Source of the DNA: Pisolithus tinctorius | Taxonomy: Eukaryota; Basidiomycota; Agaricomycetes; Boletales; Pisolithaceae | Direction: 5' to 3' | Assembly (NCBI GenBank): GCA_024663395.1 | Contig: JANFAH010000003.1 | Location: 3,658,001 to 3,722,000 of the forward strand | DNA length: 64,000 nucleotides | In this document: positions 28,721-40,465 of the stretch, one piece after another | How the letters are laid out: each line of letters starts with the position of its first letter | Position numbering within the stretch: position 1 is the stretch's first letter | Made by a program: the position numbers and the translations under genes | The notes under the pieces: generated by a model | Seen by the model: the letters and a program-made list of their open reading frames with translations, nothing else | Told to the model about the DNA's origin: nothing | Databases searched by the model: none

Positions 28721-31100
28721 TGTGAGTCAAAGTGTGGAATGCTGGTGAAAACCAAACAAATCCAACACAAAAGACAAATAAGAGCGAGTGGTGGTTTGCC
28801 TCTGTGGAACCTGGAGTGCAGAGAAACCTAAATGTGGGGGAGACTTCAAGTAGAGGTGCTCCTGGCACAAGTCGTCGACGAGTTACACAGGAGTAGATGA
28901 ATGGATGATGACCAAGGAGGGGATGCTGAACAGAGTGAAGGTGTTCAGCTGAAAGTACCTGGGGGTGATGGACCTTGATAGAATATGCTCCTTGCACAAG
29001 TCGATGACAAGTTATGCAGGAGTGGGGGGGATGACTAAGACTGCTGACTAAGAGGAAGCTTCAGATGATGAAGGATGGCAGATAGACTCTTCTGAATGAG
29101 CCTCAACTACCAAGTATACAAATGATGACAGATAGATCCCTTTGTGGAGCCTCAACTGTCGACGATGAGATATGCTGAGCTGAGCTGAACTGACTGCTGG
29201 ATTGCTTCTGATTGCTTTCTGGTAGCTAAGTACATGGGGGTTTATATACTGTGGGGGGAGCATAGCTTGTGACAAACAAGGCACAAACACTTGGTAAGTA
29301 ATGAGTAAGGACTGAGTAATCATGATGAGTAAGTGAGAAATGAAAAGTAAGCAAGCAAAGAAGACTGGTAAGTATCGGCAATGAATGAGTCAGGGATAGT
29401 GTCATAGCCATGTCTCAACCCCAGCCGGACTCGGCCTTGCACTCACCTAGTCCAGCATCGGCCTCTCCTGTTCGCTATCCCCAGATGTCCTAGCACGGTG
29501 AACACTGCTTTGCAGTGTCTGTCATTTTGGTTAAGTCCTGTCCCTGGTCCTGTCCCCGGTCCACCTGTCCCGGTCTCCGTTACCTTAGTCATACGATAGT
29601 AATCCTTGCCTTACCAATCCTCTTAGCAATCCTTTGTGAGACTGGCATTACCAGTCTCCGTACTATAGTTGTTTCTAGTATATAAACTCATAGGTACTCA
29701 GCCTGTACTCCTTAGTCTGAAATCAACTAAGTTACCTCTGATAACTCCATCTTGGCCTCGGACTCGGACTGAGGCCCACGCAAGGGAATAGCGCTGTACC
29801 CTCAGTCGCTAAGTCCAACCAGTCCAACTATCTGTATCTTCGACTCCCCTCCTGAATCCGACCCCTCGGCCTCGTGCTTGCTTCGGTCTCCAGTCCGGTC
29901 TCAAACTGGACATCCCGTACTTGACAGATAGTCAAAATATCACAAAATGAGTCAAATAGAATCAGAAACTGAGTAAGTGCACTGATATCACATCAGGGTG
30001 TGGCGATGCAAGTTAGATCTCGGCGGAGACATCTCTAGATCCAAAGACAGCATGACAGATGGACGGTGTTTCCAGATAGGGAAGTATTAATTCCAGAATT
30101 GAAGGGCATGAGTCAGGTGTCAAAGGGGGCTATGGCATTGGGGGTCTGTGGGGCAATGAGAGCATACATGATCATGTCTCCCACCCTTTCATCCTCTCAG
30201 CGAAGTTAACAAAAACTTCATGGACAGGGTTCTGATGGAGGAGGAGGAGAAGGGGGGATGTCTTCTGCTGGATCTTGCAGTAAGAAGGCAAGATGCATGT
30301 CATACTTGTCATGAATGCGATCAGGGAGGCTGGAGGACAGTAGATTATACTGCAGCTGTTGCAATGTAGGAAGAATGATGGATGAGATTGGAACAAAGAC
30401 GGTGCAGGGAGCAGGGAGGAACAATCCATATGCTTCATCAACCAGGGAGACTGAAACGACCACACAAGACCTTTCTAACTGAGTGACAGACCTGAGGCAA
30501 CCAAAGAACATCCTTCTGGAAGTCATACTGACAAGGAGAACATGCTGACCAAGCTGCATGGGATGAGATGGGGCTGACAATGATGGGATGAACCAGGGAG
30601 CTTCAGGATGGAAGCTGGTGGGAATGCCTGGCAGATATATGTAGCCACTGTCTCTGGCAAATGAGACAAGCTAGATGATTGATGAAGAGGTGGCCATGAT
30701 TGATGGACTTAGCGAAATGAGCATCTGATGGATGGAGTGCTGTAGAAACACACAGGGCATGAGGATCCTCTCCAAATTTGGAAGGAAGAATCGTGGGGCT
30801 GAGCACTTTAAGTGAGTGTGGGAATGGAGTCGATATCTTTGGAAATGGTGGAGATATGATGAAAACCAGAATGCCATACATGGGCACTAAAAACCTTTAA
30901 TGTGCACTTAACTTGCTTCCTCTTTTCTCTTTAGCACTGATGACTTGTTCTTGTGTGAAGGATGACTGTTAACATATGACAGTCTTTCTATGCATGAGGC
31001 CTTTAGTCTTCATCTGCATGCTTGGGCATTGTGTGCAACTCGTCAACGAGTTAGGCAGAGTCAGCTGTAACCATGTCCACAACACCTTTGGTGTGTGACA
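28721..31100 (-). repeat. Repeat F2, split by a D solo LTR
   Basis: TGTGAGTCAAAG...GGTGTGTGACA with a clean 4-bp duplication GTGT (28717-20 and 31101-04); removing it restores the J integrase frame (FST|PKLSS). About 1848 bp without the nested LTR. TATATAAA on the minus strand lies at about 29248-29241, and conserved ORF pieces lie at 30887-30218 with a frameshift relative to F4. Nearly the same as F3 in sequence and length. Confidence 0.75.
29400..29926 (+). repeat. D-family solo LTR in F2
   Basis: 527 bp, TGTCATAGCC...GTACTTGACA, duplication GATAG (29395-99 and 29927-31). The empty site is seen in F3 near 44275 (AGGATAGTCAAAAT). CpG-rich, hence younger than its host. TATATAAA at 29679-29686 precedes the inferred start AGTCTGAAATC at 29714. 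Confidence 0.92.
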
Positions 31101-31104
31101 GTGT

Positions 31105-32100
31105 GCTGAAGTTTTTGCATTTTGCACAGTTGTGTATGGCTTTCATTACTGTGAGATCCATCTTTGGTGCATAGTAACAATCTGTTAGGGTGATTTTTAG
31201 TGCACCCTGGCCCCAGTGTCCTCTGGTTTCATGTGCTTGTTGCACTTTTTCTTTGGCCTCTTCCTGTGAGATACACTCTACCTTGTGTTGTGGCCTGATA
31301 CTGGTGCCACTGTGCAATCTCCATAACTTACCCTCCTGTATTACGTACTGCTTTGCCTGATGTCTTGCCTTGCTATGGTTGTGAATGGGCATGTTTGTGT
31401 CAGTGTTGAGTATGGCATCCATGACCTCACAGAACAGTGGTTCACTGTTGAAACATTGTTGTAACTCTTGGTTGCTCTGGGATAGTTTGTTGATGGTGAA
31501 CATGTCATTAACAAGTCCTAGTGTTGTTTTGGGGTCTGGGCTGACCAACCAGCTACTCCCATCCTCCTCATTGTTGTGTTCCATATTGTCCCATTGTCAG
31601 CTTAGCCCATCCACGGCTATGTTGAGTCATCCTGGTACATGTTGCACCACTATAATGTTGTGCACTAGTATCCCATCTCACCATCGTGCATGTGCTGCAG
31701 ATATATTGTCATTTGATAGGATGTCCTTGAGGGCTTGACAGTCTGTCTTGATCTCCACCAGGAAGCCTCACACTATATCCATGAAGTGGTCCAGGCCAAA
31801 CTTCAGTGCTGTGAACTCTAATAGGAACAGCTTGTAGTTCCTCTCAGTCAATGACATTCATTTTGATGCAAACACTGTTGGTACCATTTTTTTGATGGTC
31901 TTGCCTGTTAGTGTCTGTACCCTGCTATGCTGTGTTAGTACAGCTCCAAAGCCTTCTTGGCATCCATCCATAGTTACTATGAATGGTGTCCCATTGTAGC
32001 ATGGCATGTGCAATGTTGGTTGGCTTATTAGTGCTACTTTGAGGTCCAGGAACACTGCTGTGTGCTTGGGCTCCCATTTATCTGTGAGCTTGGTGCCTTT
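31105..32100 (-). pseudogene. J RNase H to integrase zinc finger
   Basis: Minus-strand fragments: an RNase H-like start (TLHMPCYNGTPFIVTMDGCQEGFGAVL), then a region ending in an H-x-H...C-x2-C finger (HETRGHWGQGALKITLTDCYYAP, HNCAKCKNF). Multiple stops. The frame continues across F2 into the core. Confidence 0.65.
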
Positions 32101-32199
32101 TGGTATGTGGATTTAGAGATGGGCTTAGGTATGTTGACTTGTGTTATCAAATCCCAAAGTGGTCCTTCGATTTTGGCATACCCTCTAATGAGGTCTCAG

Positions 32200-33130
32200 A
32201 AGTGACCTGCTAGTCCAAGGAATGACATGAGCTTGAGTGCATCATCTGGTTGTTTCCATTTGACAATTGCTGATAATTTTGCTAGATCTGGTTGTACTCC
32301 ATGTGGTCTGATTGTTGCTCCAGTGAACATTGTTTCTGTCATATACAAGCAGCATTTGGTTGGTGATAGTGATAGTTTGCATATTCTGCATCACTGGAAG
32401 ATCCTTCATAGTTTTGTTAGCATGCTGTCAAAGGTGTTGTCTGCACAGCCACCATCATCTACAAACAATTCCATTGTGTTGTCTGATAGCATGTCATGCA
32501 GGCAGTTGGTTGCTGTTGCTGAAAACATTGTTGGTGCACCTGTCCATCCCATTGCCATTCTTTTGTACCAGAAGTACCCTTTCCCATCAATGAAGAACAT
32601 AAAGTATGGTCACCATTTCTCCAGGATCTGTATCACATAGAAGCCTGCTGCAAAGTTGAACACTGAGACATACTTGTGTCTGCTTAGACATTGTTGTTTT
32701 GCTCTGATATTGCCTTGGAATAGTGGTGGTATTTGAGTGACCTTATTCAGATCTGAGAAGTTTTGTGTTATGTGCCATTTTGGTGCTTCACTTGATGGTT
32801 TTATTGTTGTGTCAGGCTGCCATTCCTGTTCATTTGTTGTTACTGTGAACTGTTGTGCTAGGTTTGTGTCAGTGCATTGTCTGTTCAGTTCTTGTTGGAG
32901 GTCACTCAGCATCATTCCTCTGTTAACATCATGTGTCTTTTGTGCTAGTACTGTTGGTGTGATGTATTTGATCTGTGGGATATTGGCTTGTTCGATGAGG
33001 TTGGCCTCTAGCATTTGATCTACCCATCTGTGCATGAACTGACATTGTGGTGGGTTCATTGGCTGTTGGTTTACTGTTGTTTGAAAAGTTGTGTTGTTGT
33101 CAAGTATGGGTTTACCCTCAGGGTGACCAG
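32200..33130 (-). pseudogene. J reverse transcriptase
   Basis: Minus-strand frame from KPGHPEGKP through a thumbless RT: SDLNKVTQIPPLFQGNI, VFNFAAGFYVI (expected DLxxGF), GYFWYKRMAMGWTGAPTMF and the catalytic FVDDGG. The GWTGAP and FVDDG motifs mark a gypsy-like RT distinct from the chromodomain elements here. Interrupted by stops near 32603 and 32405. Confidence 0.75.
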
Positions 33131-34698
33131 GCTTCAAGACTGGGAGGCAGGGGCTAAGTCCAGGTGGCCAGAGTCAAGGCCAGGAGACAGGGGCCAAGTC
33201 TGGTTGGACTGGAGTTAGGGCTGGAGGTCAGGTGTTAAGTCTGGAGGACTGGACTTAAGACCAGGAGTGTGGGAACAAGACTGGGAGCATGGGAAACTGA
33301 CCAGTCTTGGGGTGCACACAGGGGGAAGCTGGTCTGGGGTTGGATCTACCTCCCTTGGTCTCAGCTTATGTGCTGTACCCTTGTGCAAGCTGTGGAGAGG
33401 TCCAGTGTAGGAAAAGTCCAAGTAGCTGTATAATATGAGCTAGATGGCTTAGATAACAACAATAAAAATGAAGGGAATGAATTGCTCATCCCAAGGGATT
33501 CTGGACTGTTGAGACTAGAAGATGAGACCTGGTGCTTTGTAGCAGTAGTGATTCATGATGCGCTTGGTGTGGTCTGCGGAATAGTACTGGTGATGCAAGT
33601 GGTGCAAGTGGTATACATAGTTCATGCACAGCAGTATGTGAGATGTGTGGTGTAGACAAAGTGAAAAAGAAAGTCATGGTGACCTTCTGAGTGCCAAAAG
33701 GTATCATTCTGTACCTAAGAACAGGGCTTTATAGTCTGGGCAAACCCAGAACCTAAGTAAGACAGGGTACAAGTAAAGGAGAGCCATGCAACAGCACATA
33801 CACACAAGACAGGCCAGAACAGAGGCCAAGGGTATACTACAAGTGCTAAAGGAATAGAGACCATGATAAGAGAAAGAGTCCAAGGGAAAGGAAGCAACTG
33901 AAGCACAGTGGCTGTGGGTATAGTATTGCATGAGAGGGAGTGAGGGCATGGGAAGGCAGTGGGGTAGGTGGGAAGGCAGTATGCAAGCAGCGGTGAATGA
34001 CAGGGTCTGGGAACATAATGGTAGTCGCAGGATGGTAGATGATAGGGGCTTATGCATCCAAGGAATGTGGATTCCTTACACCAGGACAGGGGCCAGGGAT
34101 AGCTTAAGGCTTGGCCTTAGCTATAGAGTAGACTTGAGGGGTAATATGGAGTTGAGGGTAATACTTAGTTGATACTCTGACTGGGTTGCTATGAAGTATG
34201 TACAGGGGTTAAATACACAAGGCTGGTCCAGAGTAACAAACATGAAGCCAGACTTGTGAATAAGCTATTAGTGAGATGATTAGCAAGGTGCAGACAGCCA
34301 TGGAGGCTGTGCCAAGACTAATAATCAAAGTCTGGGTGACTGGCACAACCGGGGTTGGACACAGGTTGGTACAGTAAGCAAAAGTCAGATGAATGGACTA
34401 AACTAAATATAGTGCAAACAAAGGAAAACAGACCAGAGTTATGTCTGGGTGACCTGGACATGGACCTGGGAGGACTGGGGTGGAGCAGCACAGGGCTGGA
34501 AGGCTGGAATGGACCGGAGATAGGGGTAAAAGACCGGACTTGAATTACTTAGGCCTGAGTTGGGTTATCTAGGACTGGAGTTGTGTTCTCTAGCTGGAGT
34601 TAGGTTTTCTAGGCCAGACTAGGACTGGACTTGACCAGAGTTAGGGGCTAGGGGTCTGGACTGGACCAGGATTGAGTCCAAGAGTCATGGATATGACA
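33131..34698 (-). repeat. LTR-like insertion I in J, split by C3
   Basis: Minus strand starts TGTCATATCC at 34698. TATTTA begins at 34215 and the B/D-like start AGTCAGAGTAT at 34182, 33 nt lower. The far end near 33131 is uncertain and no clear duplication was found. It is rich in degenerate GGACTGG/AAGTCTGG motifs. Probably a diverged relative of the B/D LTRs. Confidence 0.5.
33406..34080 (-). repeat. C3: C-family solo LTR
   Basis: 675 bp, TGTAGGAAAAGTCC...GGATTCCTTACA on the plus strand, with 4-bp duplication CCAG (33402-05 and 34081-84). Same family as the C1 and C2 LTRs. Confidence 0.88.
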
Positions 34699-34704
34699 GT
34701 CATC

Positions 34705-35525
34705 TCATATGTTTAGATCAATCTGTGCTCCTGGTATTGGTAGTACCTCACCAAGGGAGCATGTGGATATATCTGCAAATTCTGCGATTAGCTCTGTCAC
34801 CTTCTGTTTTTCTTCTTCTGACAGATCGCTGCTGATCTTGATGTTTTGCAGGATGTACTTTATCCTTGGCAGTGCAAACAGATCCATTAGCCTCATGAAT
34901 ATTTTTTCTGTGTCTGTTGGTTGTACTTCTTCAATGCTTTCTGGTTCACCTGCTGTGCTCATGACATTGACCTGTACTTTTTGTTCTTTGTTTGTTTTGC
35001 ATGATCCTGGATTTCTGATGAACTGGTTCTGTAGTGTCATGGTGGTTGTGTCATCCATAATCATGACTTTGTCTGTAGTGTAGTCATGTTTAGCCTTGAA
35101 TGCTTGTAGTAGTGGTTTTCCAAACAGGAAAGACCACCCTCCTCCACTATTGAAGACTTCAAATGTTCCTTTGGCTTCTACTCTGTTCACCTGTATCATC
35201 CCTGACCACATTGCTTCTGACAGGACAACTGTTCCATTTGCCATATGTAGCATTTGCATGGAGGGTTGCCACCCTTGTAAGCTGTGCCTGATTTTGCTGA
35301 ATACTGACAAGCACATGGCACCTGTCATGGTGCCATCATTGAACAAGGCTTGGATTTGGACTGAGTTGGTGCTGTCTGGATTTTTAATGGTTATTGTGTG
35401 CATGAATGGGACAGGTTTGTCTGCTGCATCTGTCTGCTGGCTTTGGTTGCTGCATGTTGTGGAGTAAAGGTCAATAACATGTGTTATGACAGGTGGTACA
35501 TGCAAGCCAGGGTGAGCCAACATAG
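34705..35525 (-). pseudogene. J protease and pol start
   Basis: Minus-strand frame with an aspartyl-protease-like core, ALFNDGTMTGAMC (NDG at the DTG/DSG position), a FLFGKPLLQAF segment (flap and strand region), and a linker leading to the RT. G3 interrupts upstream at 35529 and LTR I downstream. Confidence 0.6.
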
Positions 35526-35528
35526 ATA

Positions 35529-36334
35529 CAGTGAGGGACAAAAGCATTGCAATGTTTGTGAGTCGTGACTTGTTGCTGATGTAACTCAGGATGTTCTGCA
35601 CAGATAATGATGATACCTATACCATTGGAAAGGGGTGACTCTAAGCTTTCCAGAGAACTAAGGTTCAGTCAGAACAAAGCAATACATGCTGAGATACACC
35701 CTATTCCTTCCAAAAAGTGCATTGCAACACTTTTGTCCCTGACTGGTGAAATCATGAAATGTGACCTTTTGATGGGATTGAGGGCATGGAGGATGGAAAA
35801 AAATGATTACATAATAAACCACATGATCTTCCAGATGATTTGTCAGCATGTAAACAATGACAAACATTGGACTTGTACCATTAATCCTCCCTCTTTTACC
35901 ACAACTCATGAAATCATCTCTATAGCTCACATGGTCATTTTCTCAAGGAATTCTTATCAAATACTGGTGGCCACCACAGTTCCATCAGTATAACATGCTC
36001 TCAGAACCATCAGTGCCTTAAAAAACCTGCTGTCAGTCATTTCCTGGACTGTTTCCTCCCCCATGCCTGATGTGTTCTGGGACTAATCAGTACTTGGAAG
36101 GCTGAAAATGTTATGGAGGTCAATTTGGCACTTCAGAACATGATGTACAAACCAGTCCCCTCTCAACCAATGCATTTCTGGCACAGGGACACTGATATGC
36201 AAGTTGGGGTGAGACACAACCTCCTTGTGCTCTGAGCACCATAAGAGGGTTCACTAGATCTTGCTCTGATCTGAACTGTAGATGACTGGGGAAGGATTAT
36301 TTGGTCATATGTGACCACAGGCAATATTCAGGGC
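35529..36334 (+). mobile_element. Tc1-like fragment G3
   Basis: Starts CAGTGAGGGACAAAAGCATT after TA. Over about 800 bp it matches one arm of G4. It encodes degenerate HTH sequence (TTTHEIISIAHMV; WKAENVMEVNLALQNM) and ends in DDWGRIIWS-like sequence, the start of the catalytic domain. The right terminal repeat is absent. Confidence 0.8.
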
Positions 36335-37308
36335 TGCTGAAGGATGAATCACGTGGTGGGTGGTGTTGCTGATGGTGATGTTCATGGGTTGGTGCATGCT
36401 ACTGTGACCTGTCCTATTGTGAGATGCTGGAGTTGTGCCATAAGGTCTGCTGTCATTGCCCTTTTCATTGCCTCCATCTTCTGCAGTAGTCTCTGGTCCT
36501 GCTCTTCTTCTCTCTTCTTCTGATCCTCTATCTCCTCCCTCTCCTGTCACAGTTTTGGTGTGTTCAGTGCTTTCATGTCATCTGTGAAGTCCTTCCAGTC
36601 CTTGTATTCATCATCCAACAACCTTCTGACCACCTTTGGGAGCTGTTTCTTGACTTGCCAGATCAGCATTGATCCTTGTTTGATTCCTGCTAGCGATGCA
36701 AGCTGCATTGCTTCATCTGCCCATTTTACATGCACCCATACTTTTTGTCATCCTACTGTCTTGGTTACTCTGATATCTTCTTCAGGCAATCTAAGTGCTA
36801 GTAGTTCTGTCTGGTACTCTTCTGACATCTGTGTCACACTCTTTAGTGTCAGCCACCTAGTGTTGAATGCTTTGGCTAGCTCATCCCAGCTGGCATGTTG
36901 TGTGGCTGTGACATTTTCATACCAATGCTCTGCTGGAGAGCTTGTCCCCAGGTAGTTGGCTAGGGCTTTTATCTTCTGTGCATCAGTAGCCAGTGGGTTT
37001 AGGAATAGCATGCTATGATTAAATGCTTTAAGGAAGTTGCTTGTGTTTTCCATTTCCATGTGGTCTCCATAGAAGAGTGGCACCACTTCTGCCATTGGTC
37101 ATGGATGTGGTGGGGGTGCTTGTGGTAATGACAGGGGTGGGGGTGGGGGTGCCTGTGATGTTGATGGAAGTGGGGGTGCCTGTGGTATTGGCAGGGGTGG
37201 GGGATGTGGTATCAAGGTGCTTGATGGGGCTGAATTAGCTCTTTCTTTGTGGGTGGTACATATCACCAATGAGGCTGGGGGGGTTGGGAGTATTATCATA
37301 GGGAACAC
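36335..37308 (-). pseudogene. J gag
   Basis: Minus-strand frames: a proline-rich N-part from Pro-Leu repeats (about 37210-37090), a capsid-like region (FYGDHMEMENTSNFLKAFN, WYENVTATQHASWDELAKAFNTRW), then a Glu/Arg-rich part near 36500. Stops separate the pieces. No CCHC knuckle recognised. Confidence 0.65.
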
Positions 37309-37750
37309 TGTGAAGAAGTCTTCGTCTTCTGGGTGTTCTTGGGAGTTTCCTCAGGTTGGTGGGATCCTGTGTATGGATGTATACTCCTGTGGTGACAATG
37401 GCAGGTATTCTTGTGAGGACGATAGCAGAATATTTGGTGATTGAGTACCTGATGGGAATGAGTAGTCACTGGTGTATGGGGTTCTGAGGGGTGACCACAC
37501 CACTGTGATCTCCAGTGTATGTGAGGACATGAACTGGCCTCATATGTTTTGTGGTTGACTTCTGTGAGGCAGATTAGTAGTAGTGCAGTGGTTGTTTCTG
37601 GGTTGGCTACTCAGCTTGTTCTTTTGTATCCTCTGTACACATGTGGGTCACATGGTTGCCTTGTGTTTATTTACTAATGTTGGTATGGTATTGGTGCAGT
37701 GAATATGGTGCAGTGGTGTTGTCTGGGTCAGTTCCACTCTTGTCACCACA

Positions 37751-37907
37751 TGGAGCAGTGAACTGGGCTTCGGTGGGATGAACTGAGCTGAACTCATGGT
37801 TGTCCTGTCATGTCTGTACATGTGCATCTCTGTGTCTAAGTGTGTCCATCTGACTAAGCACACTGTGGCTGTATCCTTGCCTCCTGTCCCTGGGCCTCCC
37901 CACTCCA
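37751..37907 (-). repeat. J 5' LTR
   Basis: 157 bp, TGGAGTGG...CTGCTCCA on the minus strand. Abuts gene P at the CTGT duplication. Confidence 0.85.
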
Positions 37908-38520
37908 CTGTTATCCTGTGTATCCTTCTCCTCACCACCCCCCTCACCACCACTGAAGTCCTCTGTATCCCCTCCAGTGATTTTTTCAGTGCCTCCTACC
38001 TCCTCTGAGTCACCAGAATTTTGCTGAAGCCTTGAAATCACCACCCCCAAGGCAGCCATAACATCTTCCCCTCTGTTGATGTCAAGCTTGGAGTTCAGCA
38101 AGAAGCCCAGATTGGCAACTTCTGGGTCATCCTCTTCCACTTCCTGTGCCTGCTTAGACTCCCTCCACAACATACCAAATCCAAGTACCACAGGAACACC
38201 TTTTGACATGCAAGCAAACCTCTCTGATTGCAATTGACCCAGTGCCTTCCAGAAGGAATCCCCCCAGACATGGATCTCTTGGGATAGATGCTGGGCAGTC
38301 CAAGTCCAGGATGCCCATTCAGGTAATGGGGAGGTGGGTTCCATATTGGGTTCCTGCAAAATTTGTTCATTAGCCCCATGTTCAATGCAACATTGCCACT
38401 TACTGTCTCTGGTAAGACATATGCAAGATCAATAAGCTCCTGGTACCTGGTGTAGGGAGCTGTATACTCCCTGAGGCTGAAACAGGAATCTGTCAGTAAA
38501 TTCTGCTGCCTCCGCAACAA
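37908..38520 (-). pseudogene. Gene P, exons with a 50-nt intron, cut by J
   Basis: Minus strand. The upstream exon (frame open from about 38520) ends IDLAYVLPET. A 50-nt intron follows with donor GTAAGT, branch-like CTAAT and acceptor TTTTGCAG, and the next exon continues EPNMEPTSPLPEW in frame. The second exon holds EIHVWGDSFWKALGQL, VVLGFGMLWRESKQAQ, an acidic Glu/Asp/Gly stretch (GGEGGGEEKDTQDN), and then J. The 3' end is at 27334-27177. An acidic tract followed by a basic tail suggests a nuclear or nucleic-acid-associated protein, but I recognise no domain. The true 5' end is not found. The best host-gene candidate in the window. Confidence 0.65.
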
Positions 38521-39440
38521 ACCCCTATTGCTCTACACTTTCAGACACATTCAGAATTCTTCCCACTCATGGCCTCATGTTTCCTCCCAACCCCTTTTGG
38601 CTTCAGAGTTTCTCCCAACCTTCAGCATGTCACCCAGTCATTGATAAGCTGGTCCAGAAATTCTGCATTCACCCAGAGTCATCTGGAATTCAGTAGCCAA
38701 GCCACTGCCCAGCCACATTACCACTCATCCATGCCAGTCACCTCTAAAAAACTCCAGTTGCCCCTGTCACCCCAAGTTCTGCAAGCCATTCTTTGTGCCA
38801 GTAGGCTCTGCCCTCCTGCACTTCCACCTTCCCACCAGCTCCACCTCTCACCTTTACACATATCCTTGTTCTGTTGGAAGATACCCCCTTACCTTTGTCC
38901 CATTTTACTCTTGTTTACCACTCACTGGACCATTTCACATGCATCTGTACTTTGCTGATGTCTGTCATCCTTTCCTTTATTTTCCAGTCTTTTAGTTTTT
39001 CCACCCCACTTTATTCCAACTCATACCTATGTCCCTTGTACTATATAATTCCACCATAGTGTCAGAAAGATACCACCTGCTTTGGAGTCACTATCTGTGT
39101 GTGCTTTGCAAGTTCAAGAGTTCTTAGAGTCTAAAAGTGTCTATTGAGTCTACAGTGTCTCCAATTTTCCCTGCACCACCTGTGTTTTCCAGTCTATCAT
39201 GCCCTTCCTTGTGTCCATAATATACTGAGAGGCTCATACCTTGGGCTTATGCCATCAATGCCAAGACAACACCAAATGCTGAATGTACCCTCCCTTTTAC
39301 TATTCTTTTCTAGTTAGCTCTGTACTGCCCCTGCATGTGCTGAGGCAGTGTCTGTCACCAGCTCTCTGATCTCTGCCTTCTCACTTAACCCTTAGTTAGT
39401 TTCTTTGCATTGCTATCTAGTCTGCCACCAGTAGCCCTGG
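38521..39440. other. Unassigned region upstream of gene P
   Basis: About 900 bp, CpG-poor, with no element ends. Minus-strand pieces near 38560-38760 (LINDWVTCWRLGETLKP, MSGKNSECV) could be earlier exons of gene P but contain stops and frame changes. No promoter motif is convincing. Confidence 0.3.
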
Positions 39441-39579
39441 TGTAGGAAAAGTCCATGTAGCTGTAAAATATGAGCTAGATGGCTTAGGTAACAACAATAA
39501 AATGAAGGGAATGAATTGCTTGTCCCAAGGGATTCTGGACTGTTGAGACTAGAAGGTGGGACTCAGCAATTTGTAGCAG
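39441..39579 (-). repeat. C4: C-family LTR fragment
   Basis: 139 bp starting TGTAGGAAAAGTCC, matching the first part of C3. Ends abruptly where repeat F4 begins; the rest of the LTR is not found on the other side of F4. Confidence 0.75.
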
Positions 39580-39941
39580 TGTGAGTCAAAGTGTAGTTCA
39601 GTGGTGAAAACCAACCAAAACCAACACAAAAGACAATAAGAGTGAGTGGTGGTGTGCCTATGCAGTACCTAGATGGTGGAACCTTTTATTTGGGAGGGTT
39701 TTTGTGAGCTACAACACTCAAAGACAAGTGCTGATGGTTGGGGGGGCCCCTGACAAAGAGGGAGCAAGAATGTGAGAGGATTGCAAAGGGGTAGACTGCT
39801 GTCAGCCTACAGAAGGATGGATGATGACTTAATTCAATGTCCCAAGCTAATCTGAGCCCAGGAAGGTCTGGATGCAAAGATGAGCATAGGGGATCACAAC
39901 TTTCCCCCCCAACTGTCCTCTCAGTGAAGCAAATAAAAACT

Positions 39942-40460
39942 TCATGAACAAGGCTCTGTTGGAAGAGAGGATGAAGGGGGAGCATCTTCTGCTGTATCTT
40001 GCAACAAGGAGGCAAGATGTGCATCACACTCATCATGGATGTGATCATGGAGAGTGGAGAACAGTAGATTATACTGTAGCTGTTGCAATTTTGGAACAAT
40101 GATGGATGAGACCAGTATGAAGACATTGCAGGGAGCAGGGAGGAAGGATCCATATGCTTCTTGGACTGGAGAGACTGAAATGACCACATAAGACCTTTCC
40201 AAGCAAATGACAAACCGGAGGCAACCAAAGAACATCCTCCTAGAGGTCATACTGACAAGGAGAACATGCTGTCCAAGCTGGATGGGCTGAGAGGGGGCAG
40301 ATGAGGATGGGATGTACCAGGACACTTCAGGATGGAAGCTGGTAGGAACTCCTGGTAGATATATGTAGCCATGGTCCCTAGCAAAGGGGACAAGCAAAAT
40401 GATTGACATGGAGGTAGCCATAACAGAAGAATTAGCAAAATGAGCATCTTTTGGAGGGAG
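39942..40460 (-). CDS. F-family conserved ORF (main part; first 50 codons at 49632-49483)
   Basis: Skipping E, the frame from ATG 49632 (MPVYGIPVFDVSPP) runs through codon 50 at 49483, continues LPPKDAHFANSS at 40460, and ends after SLPTEPCS with its stop at 39942: 222 codons, no internal stop. Related ORFs are in F1, F2, F3 and F5, though those carry stops or a one-base shift near codon 60. Segments rich in Pro, Ser and hydrophobic residues; no motif I can assign. In other copies it lies upstream of a TATA box. Whether it is translated is unknown. Confidence 0.45.
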   Translation of the reverse strand, partial: LPPKDAHFANSSVMATSMSIILLVPFARDHGYIYLPGVPTSFHPEVSWYIPSSSAPSQPIQLGQHVLLVSMTSRRMFFGCLRFVICLERSYVVISVSPVQEAYGSFLPAPCNVFILVSSIIVPKLQQLQYNLLFSTLHDHIHDECDAHLASLLQDTAEDAPPSSSLPTEPCS

Positions 40461-40465
40461 TGCTG

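Larger units (their letters stand above)
27335..37907 (-). mobile_element. Ty3/gypsy-type element J, heavily mutated, with nested insertions
   Basis: 157-bp LTRs (27335-27491 and 37751-37907) with TGGAG...CTCCA ends and 4-bp duplication CTGT (27331-34 and 37908-11). The minus-strand order gag, protease, RT, RNase H, integrase is recognisable. A purine tract (GAAGGGGGCACA, minus strand) abuts the 3' LTR, and a TGG-starting primer site (TGGTGACAAGAGTGG) lies two bases inside the 5' LTR. RT has FVDDGG. No chromodomain seen. F2, LTR I with C3, and G3 interrupt it. It cuts gene P. Confidence 0.85.

Noticed and set aside
37217..37444. Plus-strand ORFs opposite J gag
   Set aside because: Shadows of the proline-rich minus-strand gag frame.
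38569..38958. Plus-strand ORF of 129 codons upstream of gene P
   Set aside because: Low-complexity Pro/Ser/His composition, no motif, and no support from splice or promoter signals.
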